Source: Cellulophaga baltica
GTDB taxonomy: Bacteria > Bacteroidota > Bacteroidia > Flavobacteriales > Flavobacteriaceae
NCBI RefSeq assembly: GCF_900102165.1
Contig: NZ_FNBD01000008.1
Location: 62,001 to 126,000 of the forward strand
Direction of reading: 5' to 3'
DNA length: 64,000 bases
Each line of letters opens with the position of its first letter. Within the stretch, counting starts at the first letter, position 1. This document shows positions 8,698 to 18,533 of this stretch, in pieces. A program made the position numbers and the translations under genes. The notes beneath the pieces were generated by a model. The model was not told the DNA's origin. It did no database searches and worked only from the letters and a program-made list of their open reading frames with translations.

Positions 8698-11544
8698 ATG
8701 AATAAATATGCTACTTTCATTGTATTCTTAATGTATTCTTTCACTTTATGTGCTCAGGGAATTCCTATGATTAGCCCTGCAGAAAATGGAACTAATCCTA
8801 TTGAATTAAGCAGTCTTCACATCAATGTTTTTGTGATTGATAATATGGCTACGACGACCTTGGAAATGCAATTTTATAATGACAACGACCGTGTGATGCA
8901 GGGAGAACTAAATTTCCCATTAGGAAATGGCGTAACCGTATCCCGTTTTGCTTTAGATGTAAATGGAGAAATGCGGGAAGGGGTTGTTGTTGATAAGGAA
9001 ACTGCTACGCAAGCCTTTGAAGCGGTAACGCGCAGAAATGTTGACCCAGGTCTTGCTGAAGTTACTAAAGGGAATAATTTTAAGGCTAGAGTCTACCCTA
9101 TTCCAGCACAAGGCTATAAGAAAGCCCTAGTTGCATTTGAACACGAGATTGATGGTGATGTAGATAATTTCATTTATCAGTTGCCGCTAAGCATCAAACA
9201 CGTTCTAAAAAAGTTTTCGGTAAAGGTTGAAGTCGTCTTAAATAAACCTAAAATTATAAAAAGTAAAAGCCCAAAAATAAATTTAGATTTCACGGAAGCA
9301 CGGAACTCCTATATCAGCGAATATCAAGAAGAAAATAAAACTTTAGAACGTCACCTTACTTTTGCTATTCCGAGGCCCAAAAAAGTCTCTAAAGTGGTTA
9401 CCTATAAAGGAGCTGTTACATCAGATAACTATTTTTACAGCTATTTAAATATAAAACCGGAGCAGCGCGAAAAGAAAAAACCTAAGAACATTACGGTAGT
9501 TTGGGATGTTTCTTCTTCTGGTAAGGATAGAGCTATAGAGAATGAATTAGAAATTTTAGAAGGGTATCTAAATTGGATGCAACAGGGCCAAGTAAATTTG
9601 GTAACATTTTCAAACACCATACATACCACTACAAAGTACCAAATTGCTAATGGCATTTGCAGCCCACTTATTAGTGCCCTAAAAACAGTAAATTATGATG
9701 GGGGAACTGCGATTAACGCCATCGATTTTTCTAGCTTTAAATCAGAAGATATACTTTTATTCTCAGATGGAATTTCAACTTTCGGGACTAAAAATCACAA
9801 GAATTTTGAAGCTCCTATTACCGCTATAAATACAGCTGCTATAGCCAATCATTCTTTATTAGACTATTTTGCCGCGTGTACTAACGGTATATACATCAAT
9901 GCTTTCGAGGCGTCCGTGAATCAAACGATTGAAAAAATAACTCAAGAGCAAAAGCAATTTATAAAAGCAGAATTTGATACTACTAAAATTAAAGAAGTCT
10001 TCCCGAATAGCGCCCAAAAGCTAAGAGATAATTTTAGTCTTTCCGGAAAAATTGAAGGGGATCAAGCTGAAGTAACCCTACATTTCGGGTTTGGAGATAA
10101 CATCACAGAAATAAAGAAGATCATTATTGATAATAGTGAGGCATTAGATCATAATTTAGGGGAACGTATTTGGGCACAAAAAAAACTTAAGACTTTATTA
10201 GTACGTCAAGATGCAAGCACTATCCGGTCTCATGGAAAAAAGTTTAATCTCGTGACTCCTAATACCTCTTTAATTGTTTTAGATGACGTAGCAGATTATG
10301 TACACTATAAGATTGTACCTCCCTTATCATTACAAGAAGAATATTACCGCCGTATCTCGGCACAAAATGAACAAAAAAAGGATAGTAAAGCACAGCGTAT
10401 TTCAAGCTTGTGTCAGGTCTTTAATGCTGATTTTGATTGGTGGAAAAACCCTCCTAGTAAAAAACCAGAACTCAAAAAATCTACTCCTTCAGAGTCCCGT
10501 TCAAGAGAAACTGTATCTGACAGAATAGCATCATCGCCTCAAGCCGATATGATAATGGAAGTAAATGAAATTGCTTCAGAAGACGAGCTTAGCAGTAAAA
10601 AATCTGAAAAACAAAGTAAACCTACCATAACTATTGTAGCATGGGATAGTAATGAGCCATATATCAACACCTTAAAATCAGTAGCCAAAGAAAATATATA
10701 TGCCACCTATTTAACGCTTAAGGAAAAAAATAGAACTAATCCTTCCTTTTATTTTGATGTAGCAACCTATATGTTTCAAAAATCTCTGAGAGCAGAAGGT
10801 TTACGCGTTATTTCTAATTTGGCAGAATTAGAATTAGAAAACACCGAATTATTACGAACCCTAGGAAGAAAACTTTACGAGTATAATTTTTATAACGAAG
10901 CATTAGCCGTTTTTAAGGAAGTGCTTGAGACAAGATCTTTTGAGCCACATTCGTATATTGACTTAGGCTTAACCTATACAGAATTAGGAGAACATCAAAA
11001 AGCTGTAGATAACTTATACCAAGTGATCGCTAAAGAATGGGAACCAGAAAGCCTGGCTCGCTTCAATGGGATAGAACTAATTACACTTCATGATATAAAT
11101 AATATCATAGCAAAGCATAAGGAAAAATTAGACATTTCGTTTATAAATCCATGTTTTATAAAGAATATGCCGGTTGATATTAGAATTATCATTGATTGGG
11201 ACGCTAATGAAACAGACATTGATTTATGGATTACAGATCCTCATACCGAAAGATGTACCTATAACAATACAAATACCCGACTAGGAGGAAGAATATCTTA
11301 TGATGTAACTCAAGGTTACGGCCCTGAAGAGTTTAGACTTAAACATGCTATAGATGGTGCTTACGGAATAGATGTTAATTTTTACGGTTCTAGAAAACAA
11401 ACTGTTTTAGATAAAGTTACTGTCCGTGCATTGGTCTATACCAATTTTGGAACAAAAGAAGAGCAAAAAGAAGTATTAACACTTCAGTTGGAGCCTGCTA
11501 AGAATGGAGACTTTAACGTAGGAACTATAGAATTTAAGAAATAA
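8698..11544 (+). CDS. VIT and von Willebrand A domain protein with TPRs and a C-terminal DUF2135 domain
   Basis: 948 residues with a signal peptide (about 1-20, cleaved near CAQG). A VIT (inter-alpha-trypsin inhibitor) domain spans about 25-150 ('MQFYNDNDRVMQGELNFPLG', 'ARVYPIPAQGYKKALVAFEH'). A VWA-like domain spans about 265-440, with MIDAS start 'WDVSSSG' and 'LFSDGISTFG'. A low-complexity Ser/Lys linker covers about 600-660, TPR-like helices about 690-810, and a DUF2135 beta domain the last about 110 residues ('IIIDWDANETDIDLWITDP', 'LGGRISYDVTQGYGPEEF'). Such exported proteins are thought to take part in envelope or adhesion functions; the exact role is unknown. It appears to be a single-gene unit. 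Confidence 0.85.
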   Translation: MNKYATFIVFLMYSFTLCAQGIPMISPAENGTNPIELSSLHINVFVIDNMATTTLEMQFYNDNDRVMQGELNFPLGNGVTVSRFALDVNGEMREGVVVDKETATQAFEAVTRRNVDPGLAEVTKGNNFKARVYPIPAQGYKKALVAFEHEIDGDVDNFIYQLPLSIKHVLKKFSVKVEVVLNKPKIIKSKSPKINLDFTEARNSYISEYQEENKTLERHLTFAIPRPKKVSKVVTYKGAVTSDNYFYSYLNIKPEQREKKKPKNITVVWDVSSSGKDRAIENELEILEGYLNWMQQGQVNLVTFSNTIHTTTKYQIANGICSPLISALKTVNYDGGTAINAIDFSSFKSEDILLFSDGISTFGTKNHKNFEAPITAINTAAIANHSLLDYFAACTNGIYINAFEASVNQTIEKITQEQKQFIKAEFDTTKIKEVFPNSAQKLRDNFSLSGKIEGDQAEVTLHFGFGDNITEIKKIIIDNSEALDHNLGERIWAQKKLKTLLVRQDASTIRSHGKKFNLVTPNTSLIVLDDVADYVHYKIVPPLSLQEEYYRRISAQNEQKKDSKAQRISSLCQVFNADFDWWKNPPSKKPELKKSTPSESRSRETVSDRIASSPQADMIMEVNEIASEDELSSKKSEKQSKPTITIVAWDSNEPYINTLKSVAKENIYATYLTLKEKNRTNPSFYFDVATYMFQKSLRAEGLRVISNLAELELENTELLRTLGRKLYEYNFYNEALAVFKEVLETRSFEPHSYIDLGLTYTELGEHQKAVDNLYQVIAKEWEPESLARFNGIELITLHDINNIIAKHKEKLDISFINPCFIKNMPVDIRIIIDWDANETDIDLWITDPHTERCTYNNTNTRLGGRISYDVTQGYGPEEFRLKHAIDGAYGIDVNFYGSRKQTVLDKVTVRALVYTNFGTKEEQKEVLTLQLEPAKNGDFNVGTIEFKK

Positions 11545-11615
11545 TTGAATAGCCTTAGGCGATTTTAATAAAAATTTGTTTTGGTAAAAGAGAACTAACA
11601 GAGCATAATGATACT

Positions 11616-11810
11616 TTAATCTATATAAGTATTTATAGAACACTCTAATTTACAGTCTTTGACTAACATTTTTTTAAAGCCTACAGCAAGATCATAATTT
11701 TCAAAAATTAATGCTTCTGTAATACTGGTACTTAATACCAATTGTCTCAAAAGATATTCTACAACATATTTGTTGTCTGCTGTAAAAAGAACATATTTGC
11801 AAGTGTCCAC
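11616..11810 (-). CDS. Possible small hypothetical protein
   Basis: 64 residues beginning MDTCKYVLFTADNKY, with a GTG start at 11810; no ATG exists before the upstream in-frame stop. The composition looks protein-like, with an alternating hydrophobic pattern and two Cys in the C-terminal half. I know no family for it and see no convincing promoter. It lies alone between the VIT/VWA gene and the copper regulator, on the opposite strand to both. It could be a chance ORF. Confidence 0.4.
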   Translation of the reverse strand: MDTCKYVLFTADNKYVVEYLLRQLVLSTSITEALIFENYDLAVGFKKMLVKDCKLECSINTYID

Positions 11811-11997
11811 TGCGGTACTTTTGATTAGGCGTTAATTTATAGAGGTATTAAAAGATTGTAAATATAGTCTAGTATCTATTAGTAGGTTTATATTCTTTAA
11901 GAAACTAGACAAAAAACACGCTTTTTACGAGTAAGTTGTAGAAATCTATGCGGACTAATCCCTAGTTAAAATCAGTACTAAAATGTAAATTGCAAGT

Positions 11998-12555
11998 ATG
12001 GCTTCTACTTTTTTCATAAAAAACATGGTGTGTAACCGCTGTATTGCTTCTGTTTTAGACGTATTTACAACAGAAGGTTACAAAGTATCTACTATTGAAT
12101 TAGGAAAGGTAGTTGCACAACCCAGCGAACATACTGAACAAAAAAATCTTGGCAACAAACCTAGCGCTTTAGGCTTTAAAATTATACAGAACGAAGAAGA
12201 GTCACTCCTAGAGCAATTAAAGGTGCGATTAATTCAAAAAATAAACGAAGAAAACACAGCACATTTGGCTACAATGGTTGCGAGAGAACTAAGGAAAACA
12301 GAAAGTTATTTAAGTAAACTATTCAGTAAATTAGAAGGAATCACCTTAGAAAAATACACCATCAATTTAAAAATTGAAAAAGTAAAAGAATACATACAAC
12401 TAGGGCAATTAAATTTTTCGGAAATAGCATATACCTTGAATTATAAGTCAAGTAGTCATCTAGCACGTCAATTTAAAACGGTTACAGGAATGTCTATGAG
12501 TACGTATAAAAATCTTGAGCAATGGGATAGAAAAAAACTAGACCAAATTGTATAA
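11998..12555 (+). CDS. AraC-family regulator with N-terminal metal-binding (HMA-like) motif, probable copper sensor
   Basis: 185 residues. The N-terminus 'FFIKNMVCNRCIASVLD' keeps the MxCxxC metal-binding signature of heavy-metal-associated domains and shows a shortened ferredoxin-like fold (about 1-65). The C-terminal about 90 residues are a two-helix-turn-helix AraC/XylS DNA-binding domain ('RELRKTESYLSKLFSKLEG', 'FSEIAYTLNYKSSSHLARQF', 'GMSMSTYK'). The gene lies 69 bp upstream of the copper ATPase, in the same direction. From domains and context I infer a Cu(I)-responsive activator of copA. It lacks the large ligand domain of typical AraC proteins. Confidence 0.85.
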   Translation: MASTFFIKNMVCNRCIASVLDVFTTEGYKVSTIELGKVVAQPSEHTEQKNLGNKPSALGFKIIQNEEESLLEQLKVRLIQKINEENTAHLATMVARELRKTESYLSKLFSKLEGITLEKYTINLKIEKVKEYIQLGQLNFSEIAYTLNYKSSSHLARQFKTVTGMSMSTYKNLEQWDRKKLDQIV

Positions 12556-12624
12556 ATAAGAATCCGAATTATGTAAAGCTTTCTCCGTGCTTCTGTTTAA
12601 TTTTACATCCTAAAATTGATGTAG

Positions 12625-15126
12625 ATGGAACACACGTATCATATTCACGGAATGACCTGTAACGGTTGTAGAACTCATGTAGAGCAAACACTTTCTAAAG
12701 TTAGCGGTGTAACTAAAGCCTCTGTTGATTTAGACAAGGCAGAAGCCACCATTGTGATGGATGCTAATATTCCTATAGAAATTTTTCAAAAAGCCTTAGC
12801 GGCAGATGGCGGACATTATAGTATACATATTCCTGGGGAACACCAGCATCCTAAGGAAACAAACACAAAAAAAACAACACAACAAGGTACGGGTACATTT
12901 TATTGTCCGATGCATTGTGAAGGAGATAAAACCTATGATGAGCATGGCGACTGCCCTGTTTGTGGAATGGATCTCGTTGAAGAACAGAATTTGAATGTTT
13001 CTAATAGTGAACAATGGACATGCCCTATGCACCCAGAAGTTATTAGAGATGAACCAGGAAGTTGTCCTATTTGCGAAATGGATCTTGTTCCTATGCAACC
13101 AGATCTTTCGGCAGAAGAAAAATCATATAAAAAACTCTTGAAAAAATTCTGGTTGGCTTTTGGCTTCACACTTCCCATCTTTATCATTGCGATGAGCGAA
13201 ATGATTCCGAATAATCCACTGTATGACCTCATGGAGCAAAAATGGTGGAATTGGGTACAATTTATCCTTTCTATACCTGTTGTATTTTATGCAACATGGA
13301 TGTTCTTTCAAAGAGCTTATAGAAGTATTAAAACATGGAATTTAAATATGTTTACCTTAATTGGTATCGGTGCAGGGGTTGCTTGGCTATTTAGTTTCTT
13401 TGGGATGTTATTTCCTGATTTTTTTCCTGAACAATTCAAAACAACATCGGGAGCGGTTCACGTTTACTTTGAAGCGGCGTCCGTGATACTTACCTTAGTT
13501 TTAATGGGCCAAGTATTAGAAGCTAGAGCACACAGCCAAACTAATACCGCTGTAAAAGAACTTTTAAAATTAGCTCCTAACAAAGCAATCTTGGTCGTCA
13601 ATGGTCAAGAAAATGAAGTCTCGATAGATCAAATTACGAAAGGAGATGTTCTACGGGTTAAGCCAGGAGAAAAAATTCCGGTAGATGGCGCCATTACTGA
13701 AGGACAAACCAAGGTAGATGAATCTATGATTTCAGGAGAGCCAATTCCCGTAAGCAAAACGGTAGCCGATAAAGTAAATAGTGGTACCATTAATGGGAAC
13801 CAGTCTTTCTTGATGGTTGCAGAAAAAGTGGGGAATGAGACACTATTATCACAAATTGTGAAAATGGTTAATGATGCAAGCCGTAGCCGTGCTCCTATTC
13901 AAAATTTGGCCGATAAGGTTTCTGGTTATTTTGTTCCTGTTGTGGTACTCATTTCTATAATCACGTTTGTAGTTTGGGCTATTTGGGGGCCAGAGCCAGC
14001 ATATGTTTTTGCGCTAGTAAATGCTATAGCGGTGTTAATTATTGCTTGTCCATGCGCATTAGGCCTAGCAACTCCCATGTCTATCATGGTAGGTGTAGGT
14101 ACCGGCGCTAAAAATGGTGTTCTAATTAAAAATGCTGAAGCTTTAGAAGTGATGAATACGGTAGATACCCTAATTATAGATAAAACAGGAACTATTACCG
14201 AAGGAAAACCAACCGTGGAAAATATTGGCGTTACAAGTGATTTTTCTGAAGATGAGCTATTAAAATATATTGTAAGCCTCAATAGTTTGAGTGAACACCC
14301 ACTAGCTGCCGCAACTTTGAAATATGGTAAAGAACAGCATATTGAAGCTTTAAAAGTAGACAAATTTAATGCTGTCACGGGTAAAGGTGTAGAGGGCGTA
14401 ATTGACAACCAAAAAGTAGCACTAGGAAACGAAAAAATGATGGCCTATGCAGGAGCCAACATGCAACAAGAGATTGTAGAAAAAGTGATTTCTTATCAAA
14501 AAGAAGGCAAAACAGTATCTTACGTATCTATTGGTACTGTGGTGGTTGGTTTTGTTGTTATAAGAGATAAAATAAAAGCTACAAGCGCCAAAGCCATTAA
14601 AGCTTTACAAGATAAAGGTATTGCTGTAATTATGCTTACAGGGGATAATCAGGAAACTGCAGCAGCTGTTGCTAAAGAGTTACATTTAGCAGATTTCAAA
14701 GCAGGAATGTTACCTGAAGATAAATTAAATGAGGTAAAAAAACTGCAAAATCAAGGACACATTGTAGCCATGGCTGGAGACGGAATTAACGATGCTCCTG
14801 CCCTAGCCCAAAGTAACGTAGGTATTGCGATGGGTACTGGTACTGACGTTGCTATTGAAAGTGCTATGATTACACTCGTAAAAGGTGACCTTCATGGTAT
14901 TGTGAAAGCAAGAAGCTTGAGTGAAGCTGTTATGAAAAATATTAAGCAAAATTTATTTTTCGCATTAATCTATAATACCGTGGGTATCCCTATTGCTGCA
15001 GGCGTATTATTTCCGTTTTTTGGCATGTTATTATCACCAATGATCGCGGCCTTAGCCATGAGTTTTAGTTCTGTATCGGTTATAGCCAATGCCTTACGAT
15101 TAAAAAACGTAAAAATAGACTCCTAA
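12625..15126 (+). CDS. copA: Copper-translocating P1B-type ATPase
   Basis: 833 residues. An HMA domain with 'HGMTCNGC' (1-66) is followed by two heavy-metal-binding-domain repeats, '[19 protein letters not shown]' (about 93) and '[17 protein letters not shown]' (about 132). The ATPase core has the transmembrane '[10 protein letters not shown]' (about 475), phosphorylation site 'DKTGTITEG' (about 518), 'SEHPLA' (about 556) and hinge '[11 protein letters not shown]' (about 718). The last helices carry 'FALIYNTVG' and 'MSFSSVSV', the YN and MxxSS signatures of Cu(I) pumps. It exports Cu(I) from the cytoplasm across the inner membrane. It follows the HMA-AraC regulator and ends in a hairpin terminator. 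Confidence 0.95.
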   Translation: MEHTYHIHGMTCNGCRTHVEQTLSKVSGVTKASVDLDKAEATIVMDANIPIEIFQKALAADGGHYSIHIPGEHQHPKETNTKKTTQQGTGTFYCPMHCEGDKTYDEHGDCPVCGMDLVEEQNLNVSNSEQWTCPMHPEVIRDEPGSCPICEMDLVPMQPDLSAEEKSYKKLLKKFWLAFGFTLPIFIIAMSEMIPNNPLYDLMEQKWWNWVQFILSIPVVFYATWMFFQRAYRSIKTWNLNMFTLIGIGAGVAWLFSFFGMLFPDFFPEQFKTTSGAVHVYFEAASVILTLVLMGQVLEARAHSQTNTAVKELLKLAPNKAILVVNGQENEVSIDQITKGDVLRVKPGEKIPVDGAITEGQTKVDESMISGEPIPVSKTVADKVNSGTINGNQSFLMVAEKVGNETLLSQIVKMVNDASRSRAPIQNLADKVSGYFVPVVVLISIITFVVWAIWGPEPAYVFALVNAIAVLIIACPCALGLATPMSIMVGVGTGAKNGVLIKNAEALEVMNTVDTLIIDKTGTITEGKPTVENIGVTSDFSEDELLKYIVSLNSLSEHPLAAATLKYGKEQHIEALKVDKFNAVTGKGVEGVIDNQKVALGNEKMMAYAGANMQQEIVEKVISYQKEGKTVSYVSIGTVVVGFVVIRDKIKATSAKAIKALQDKGIAVIMLTGDNQETAAAVAKELHLADFKAGMLPEDKLNEVKKLQNQGHIVAMAGDGINDAPALAQSNVGIAMGTGTDVAIESAMITLVKGDLHGIVKARSLSEAVMKNIKQNLFFALIYNTVGIPIAAGVLFPFFGMLLSPMIAALAMSFSSVSVIANALRLKNVKIDS

Positions 15127-15138
15127 TACATAAAAGAA

Positions 15139-15185
15139 AAGTAGCCCAATATAGTGGTTTAGCATATTGTTATTTTGGGCTTCTT
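15139..15185 (+). terminator. Probable copA terminator
   Basis: Long-range stem AAGtAGCCCAA (15139-15149) with TTGGGCTtCTT (15175-15185), one mismatch. The AT-rich loop can itself pair, and T-rich sequence follows. It lies 13 nt after the copA stop. Confidence 0.5.
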
Positions 15186-15748
15186 ATTTGAACTAATTTG
15201 GATGAAATTCATGGAGACCATTCTTGCAATGAAGTTAATAGTCCTTTAGCTTTTAACAATTTAACACTTCTAGATGCTATCAGAATGAATTAAAAAACAA
15301 TTCTTTAGAATTAAAAGAAACTCCTAAAGAACACTATTTTTGGTTAACACAATGAATACATGATATAGGCTAAAATTGAATCCATTGCTGTAGCTAAAAA
15401 TATGTAGTCCACTTTAAATATGATCCTCATTGATCAGATTACCGAAGTTGATACTCCTAGTGCATAAAAAGGTTGCGATTTTTCCTCTTATGTTATAAAA
15501 CGCATCACAGATTATGTTTCAGATAGAGAGGGAACTTATCAAACCATTCGCCTTAAGAATTGGTGCTCGTTTGGGTTCTTTGGATTGCACATACCTAGAA
15601 TTAGTTAGGAGGCAATTTTTTCTATACTATAGTCTTGAAAGCCTTTGCTTCTTTACAATTAGTTGCAGTATTAAGCGGATGCCAACTTTGGCTTACAAAC
15701 TTTAAAAGTATTCAGAAAATTACAACACACTAATTTAAATAATAACAC
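15186..15748 (+). pseudogene. Gene-free stretch with possible remnants of decayed coding sequence
   Basis: The copA-DUF305 interval holds no intact gene. Short protein-like fragments broken by stops occur on the plus strand: one around 15200-15290 ('LDEIHGDHSCNEVNSPLAF'), one around 15296-15360 ('NNSLELKETPKEHYFWLTQ') and one around 15420-15600 ('YVSDREGTYQTIRLKN'). They read better than chance but lie in different frames with stop codons between them, and I cannot name a parent family. A 63-codon ORF at 15514-15705 is in yet another frame and looks spurious. Call: degraded gene(s) or ordinary spacer. Confidence 0.25.
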
Positions 15749-16225
15749 ATGAATTCAACAGATAAGAAAAAAAGAAATGTGTATACTAAATTTGTTTTGA
15801 TGCTGATAGCATCATTCATCGCAATGTATATAACAATGTACCTTAACACCTATTCTATAGATCACGTATATTTTAGTTTAACGCGTTTTTACATGAGCTG
15901 TTTAGGAATTTCTACGATGGCAATTATCATGTTTATAGCCATGCGATCAATGTACAAAAACAAGCAAAAAAATATAGCAATCGTATTAGCTAGTCTTTTG
16001 TTATTTATATCTGCCTTAACTTTAGTGAGAAAACAACAACCTATAGTTGGAGATTTATTATGGTTAAAAGCCATGATACCACATCATTCTATCGCTATTT
16101 TAACCAGTGAAAGAGCTCATATAAAAGATCCAGAAGTAAAGAAACTTTCCAAGGAAATAATTGAAGCTCAGAAAAAAGAAATAAAAGAAATGAAAGCTAT
16201 GATAAAACGTTTAGAAGAAAATTAA
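15749..16225 (+). CDS. DUF305 family membrane protein
   Basis: 158 residues with three predicted transmembrane helices (about 13-35, 45-67 and 76-90), then the DUF305 signature 'WLKAMIPHHSIAILTSERAH'. A Lys/Glu-rich amphipathic helix ends the protein. DUF305 proteins carry His/Met-type metal-binding motifs and are frequently found in copper-resistance loci, which fits the position downstream of copA; the exact role is not established. rpiA follows 29 bp later on the same strand, so the two may be co-transcribed. Confidence 0.85.
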   Translation: MNSTDKKKRNVYTKFVLMLIASFIAMYITMYLNTYSIDHVYFSLTRFYMSCLGISTMAIIMFIAMRSMYKNKQKNIAIVLASLLLFISALTLVRKQQPIVGDLLWLKAMIPHHSIAILTSERAHIKDPEVKKLSKEIIEAQKKEIKEMKAMIKRLEEN

Positions 16226-16254
16226 ACTATTGTAAATCATGTTAACTTAAAATA

Positions 16255-16944
16255 ATGAACAAAATTTCCGAAAAAGAATTAGCAGCTATTGCTGCTGTAA
16301 AATTAGTAAAGAACAACATGACCATTGGTTTAGGAACCGGTTCTACAGCAGCTTATATGATTCGTCATTTAGGAGATCGAATTAAGAAAGAAGGATTAAC
16401 CTTATATGGAGTACCAACTTCTAAGGCTACAGAGAAAATGGCTCAAGAAAATGGCATTGCAATTTTATCTTTGGATGATGTTAAAAAAATAGATTTAACT
16501 ATTGATGGTGCAGATGAGTTTGACCCCTATTTACAACTTATAAAAGGCGGCGGTGGCGCCCTGTTAAGAGAAAAGATAATAGCCTCAAATTCTGAATACA
16601 ATATAATAATTACTGATGCTAGTAAACAAGTAAACCGTTTAGGTAAGTTTAAACTTCCTATAGAAACGATACCATTTGCTACCCAACAAATTGCAGCACA
16701 ACTACAAAAAAGAGGTCTAGAGCCTGTACTCCGAAAACAAGATACAGTTGCTTTCACTACAGATGAAAATAACAATATTCTAGATCTAAATATTGAATCT
16801 TATTACAATTTAGAACAATTAAATCAAGAATTAATGACTACCCCCGGAATAGTAGAAACTGGCTTTTTTTTAACGACAACTGACTTAGTATTAATGGGAA
16901 AGGGCTCTAAAGTATTTACATTCGAGAAAAATAAAATTAAATAA
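16255..16944 (+). CDS. rpiA: Ribose-5-phosphate isomerase A
   Basis: 229 residues, full length for the family. Signature segments are 'TIGLGTGSTAAYMI' (phosphate loop), 'DLTIDGADEFDPYLQLIKGG' with the catalytic Asp-Gly-Ala-Asp-Glu motif, and 'KGGGGALLREKI'. It interconverts ribose-5-phosphate and ribulose-5-phosphate in the non-oxidative pentose phosphate pathway in the cytoplasm. The position after the DUF305 gene looks incidental. Confidence 0.97.
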   Translation: MNKISEKELAAIAAVKLVKNNMTIGLGTGSTAAYMIRHLGDRIKKEGLTLYGVPTSKATEKMAQENGIAILSLDDVKKIDLTIDGADEFDPYLQLIKGGGGALLREKIIASNSEYNIIITDASKQVNRLGKFKLPIETIPFATQQIAAQLQKRGLEPVLRKQDTVAFTTDENNNILDLNIESYYNLEQLNQELMTTPGIVETGFFLTTTDLVLMGKGSKVFTFEKNKIK

Positions 16945-17059
16945 CACTACTCCCTAACCTACTACATGCCAAACATATAACTATTTGTTAATAAGTAACA
17001 ATCCGCTACCCTAGTCTAAAAACGATGTTCGTCTTATTTTTGCAAACTTTAGATAAGAC

Positions 17060-17413
17060 ATGGATAAATTAAAGGTTGGGGATAAAGTTTACAATACAAA
17101 ACAAGATGGTTTCGATGATTTCATTCGGTATTCATTTTCAGAAGTCGTTAAACTTACAAAGACTTTAGCCATACTAAAGAACGGTACTCGTTTGTACAAC
17201 GAGCCAAAAATATCCTTTATCACAGAAGATATAGGCTACTCGGTTGCTAGGCAGCGAGGAACACATTGGCACTTGGTCTCTTTACAAGCTATACGAAATG
17301 CTCAAATAGAGAATGAAAAAATAGCTGCCTACGATTGGTTTGAACAAAAGAATTTCTCGCTTAGAGAGAAACAATGGATCTATTCTAAATTCAAAGAAAA
17401 TAATCAACAATAA
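17060..17413 (+). CDS. Hypothetical protein
   Basis: 117 residues, soluble and mixed alpha/beta, with no signal peptide and no family I recognise. The first half resembles a small beta-barrel ('LKVGDKVYNTKQDGF', 'AILKNGTRLYNEPKI'), the second half is helical and charged. A -7-like box TATTTTTG lies at 17035-17042, 17 nt before the ATG, and an inverted repeat TTGTTA-N5-TAACAA sits further up at 16985-17001, possibly an operator. Monocistronic. Real-gene support comes from composition and this promoter-like sequence. Confidence 0.65.
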   Translation: MDKLKVGDKVYNTKQDGFDDFIRYSFSEVVKLTKTLAILKNGTRLYNEPKISFITEDIGYSVARQRGTHWHLVSLQAIRNAQIENEKIAAYDWFEQKNFSLREKQWIYSKFKENNQQ

Positions 17414-17563
17414 ACGATCGCCATCGAGAATCAATATCCATAAGAGGGTTTTTATCGATACATACGGGCTAATAAACTGTAGCTATCTGTATTTCAACAA
17501 GTTTTAAAGATTTTAAGGGTTTACTTTAATTAATTTCAAGGTAATAATTAAAAACTTAAACCC

Positions 17564-17977
17564 ATGAAAAATCTAAAAACCTACTATGTTATTTCTTTGG
17601 TAATTTTCTCCTTGGCTATGCTAGGAGCAGTACTCAACAGCGCTATTAATTACGATGCTATTGTTCTAAAAATCATAATATTAGGATACCCTGCTTATTT
17701 AGTTCAAGTAATTGGAACTGCCCAAGTAATAGGTATCAGTATTTTAATCTTAAACAGAACTAATTGGATCCGTGAGTGGGCTTATGCAGGCTTCTTTATG
17801 AATCTTGTATTTGGAATAATTGCACACTTACTGGCTAAAGATGGGAATGGTGCCACAGCCGTAGCTTGTAGCATATTGCTACTTATTAACTATGTCATGT
17901 ATAAAAAAATTAAAGAAAAGAAAAAGAATAAAAAAAAACTAAAAAGTAATCAAACTGTATTAAAAAAAGTGAGTTAA
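17564..17977 (+). CDS. DoxX-like family membrane protein
   Basis: 137 residues with four hydrophobic helices: 'YYVISLVIFSLAMLGAVL', 'LGYPAYLVQVIGTAQVIGI', 'EWAYAGFFMNLVFGIIAHL' and 'TAVACSILLLINYVMY'. The pattern, including a 'YPAYL..VIG' element in the second helix, resembles the DoxX-like group. A Lys-rich cytoplasmic tail ends the protein. The function of this group is unknown. It is separated from the msr operon on the other strand by a strong bidirectional terminator. Confidence 0.65.
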   Translation: MKNLKTYYVISLVIFSLAMLGAVLNSAINYDAIVLKIIILGYPAYLVQVIGTAQVIGISILILNRTNWIREWAYAGFFMNLVFGIIAHLLAKDGNGATAVACSILLLINYVMYKKIKEKKKNKKKLKSNQTVLKKVS

Positions 17978-17996
17978 TAATGTGCTTCATAAATTT

Positions 17997-18025
17997 AAAA
18001 GCCGACAAGTTTATTGTCGGCTTTT
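17997..18025. terminator. Strong bidirectional terminator
   Basis: Perfect 12-bp stem AAAAGCCGACAA / TTGTCGGCTTTT with a 5-nt loop, followed by T-rich sequence on both strands. It lies between the convergent DoxX-like gene (ends 17977) and the msr operon (ends 18030). Confidence 0.9.
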
Positions 18026-18029
18026 ATTT

Positions 18030-18521
18030 TTATAAAAATGTATCAAAACGCTCAAAATGGCAGGTATATCCATTAGGCCTTCTTAATAAATAATCTTGAT
18101 GTTCTGGTTCTGCTAACCAAAAGGTGGTATATGGTTCTAATGTAGTTACGGCATCTCCTTCCCACCGTCCTGATGCATTTACAATAGCAATAACCTCTTC
18201 AGCGATAGCTTTCTCTTCTTCATTTTGAATAAATATCGTGGACCTATAACTAGCACCACGGTCATTTCCTTGCTGATTTACCGTTGTTGGGTTATGTATT
18301 CTAAAAAAGTAATCTAATATTTCTTTAAATGATGTTTCTGTAGGGTCATAGGTAAGTTCTATTCCTTCTGCGTGGCTTGTATGATTATGGTAGGTAGGAT
18401 TTTCATTTTCACCACCGATATAACCAACCTCCGTATCTTTTATGCCTGGGCGTACTCTGAACAAATCTTCCATTCCCCAAAAACATCCACCCGCGATATA
18501 TGCTTTTTTTAATGCACTCAT
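18030..18521 (-). CDS. msrA: Peptide-methionine (S)-S-oxide reductase MsrA
   Basis: 163 residues. The N-terminal 'AGGCFWGMEDLFRVRPGI' holds the catalytic Cys of the GCFWG motif; 'EVGYIGG', 'TYDPTETSFKEILDYFF' and 'NDRGASYRSTIF' are family landmarks. It reduces methionine-S-sulfoxide in proteins with thioredoxin electrons. No signal peptide, so cytoplasmic. It is the last gene of a three-gene msr operon, 12 bp after a second msrA paralogue. The two differ at the active site (GCFWG here, GCFWC there), suggesting different resolving-cysteine use. Confidence 0.95.
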   Translation of the reverse strand: MSALKKAYIAGGCFWGMEDLFRVRPGIKDTEVGYIGGENENPTYHNHTSHAEGIELTYDPTETSFKEILDYFFRIHNPTTVNQQGNDRGASYRSTIFIQNEEEKAIAEEVIAIVNASGRWEGDAVTTLEPYTTFWLAEPEHQDYLLRRPNGYTCHFERFDTFL

Positions 18522-18533
18522 AAATTTTATCTT

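Noticed and set aside
12796-13311. Several ORFs on both strands inside copA
   Set aside because: They overlap the metal-binding repeats of CopA; the Cys/His-rich codons keep other frames open.
15514-15705. 63-codon plus-strand ORF
   Set aside because: It lies in a different frame from the protein-like fragment in the same stretch, and its sequence looks like out-of-frame translation.
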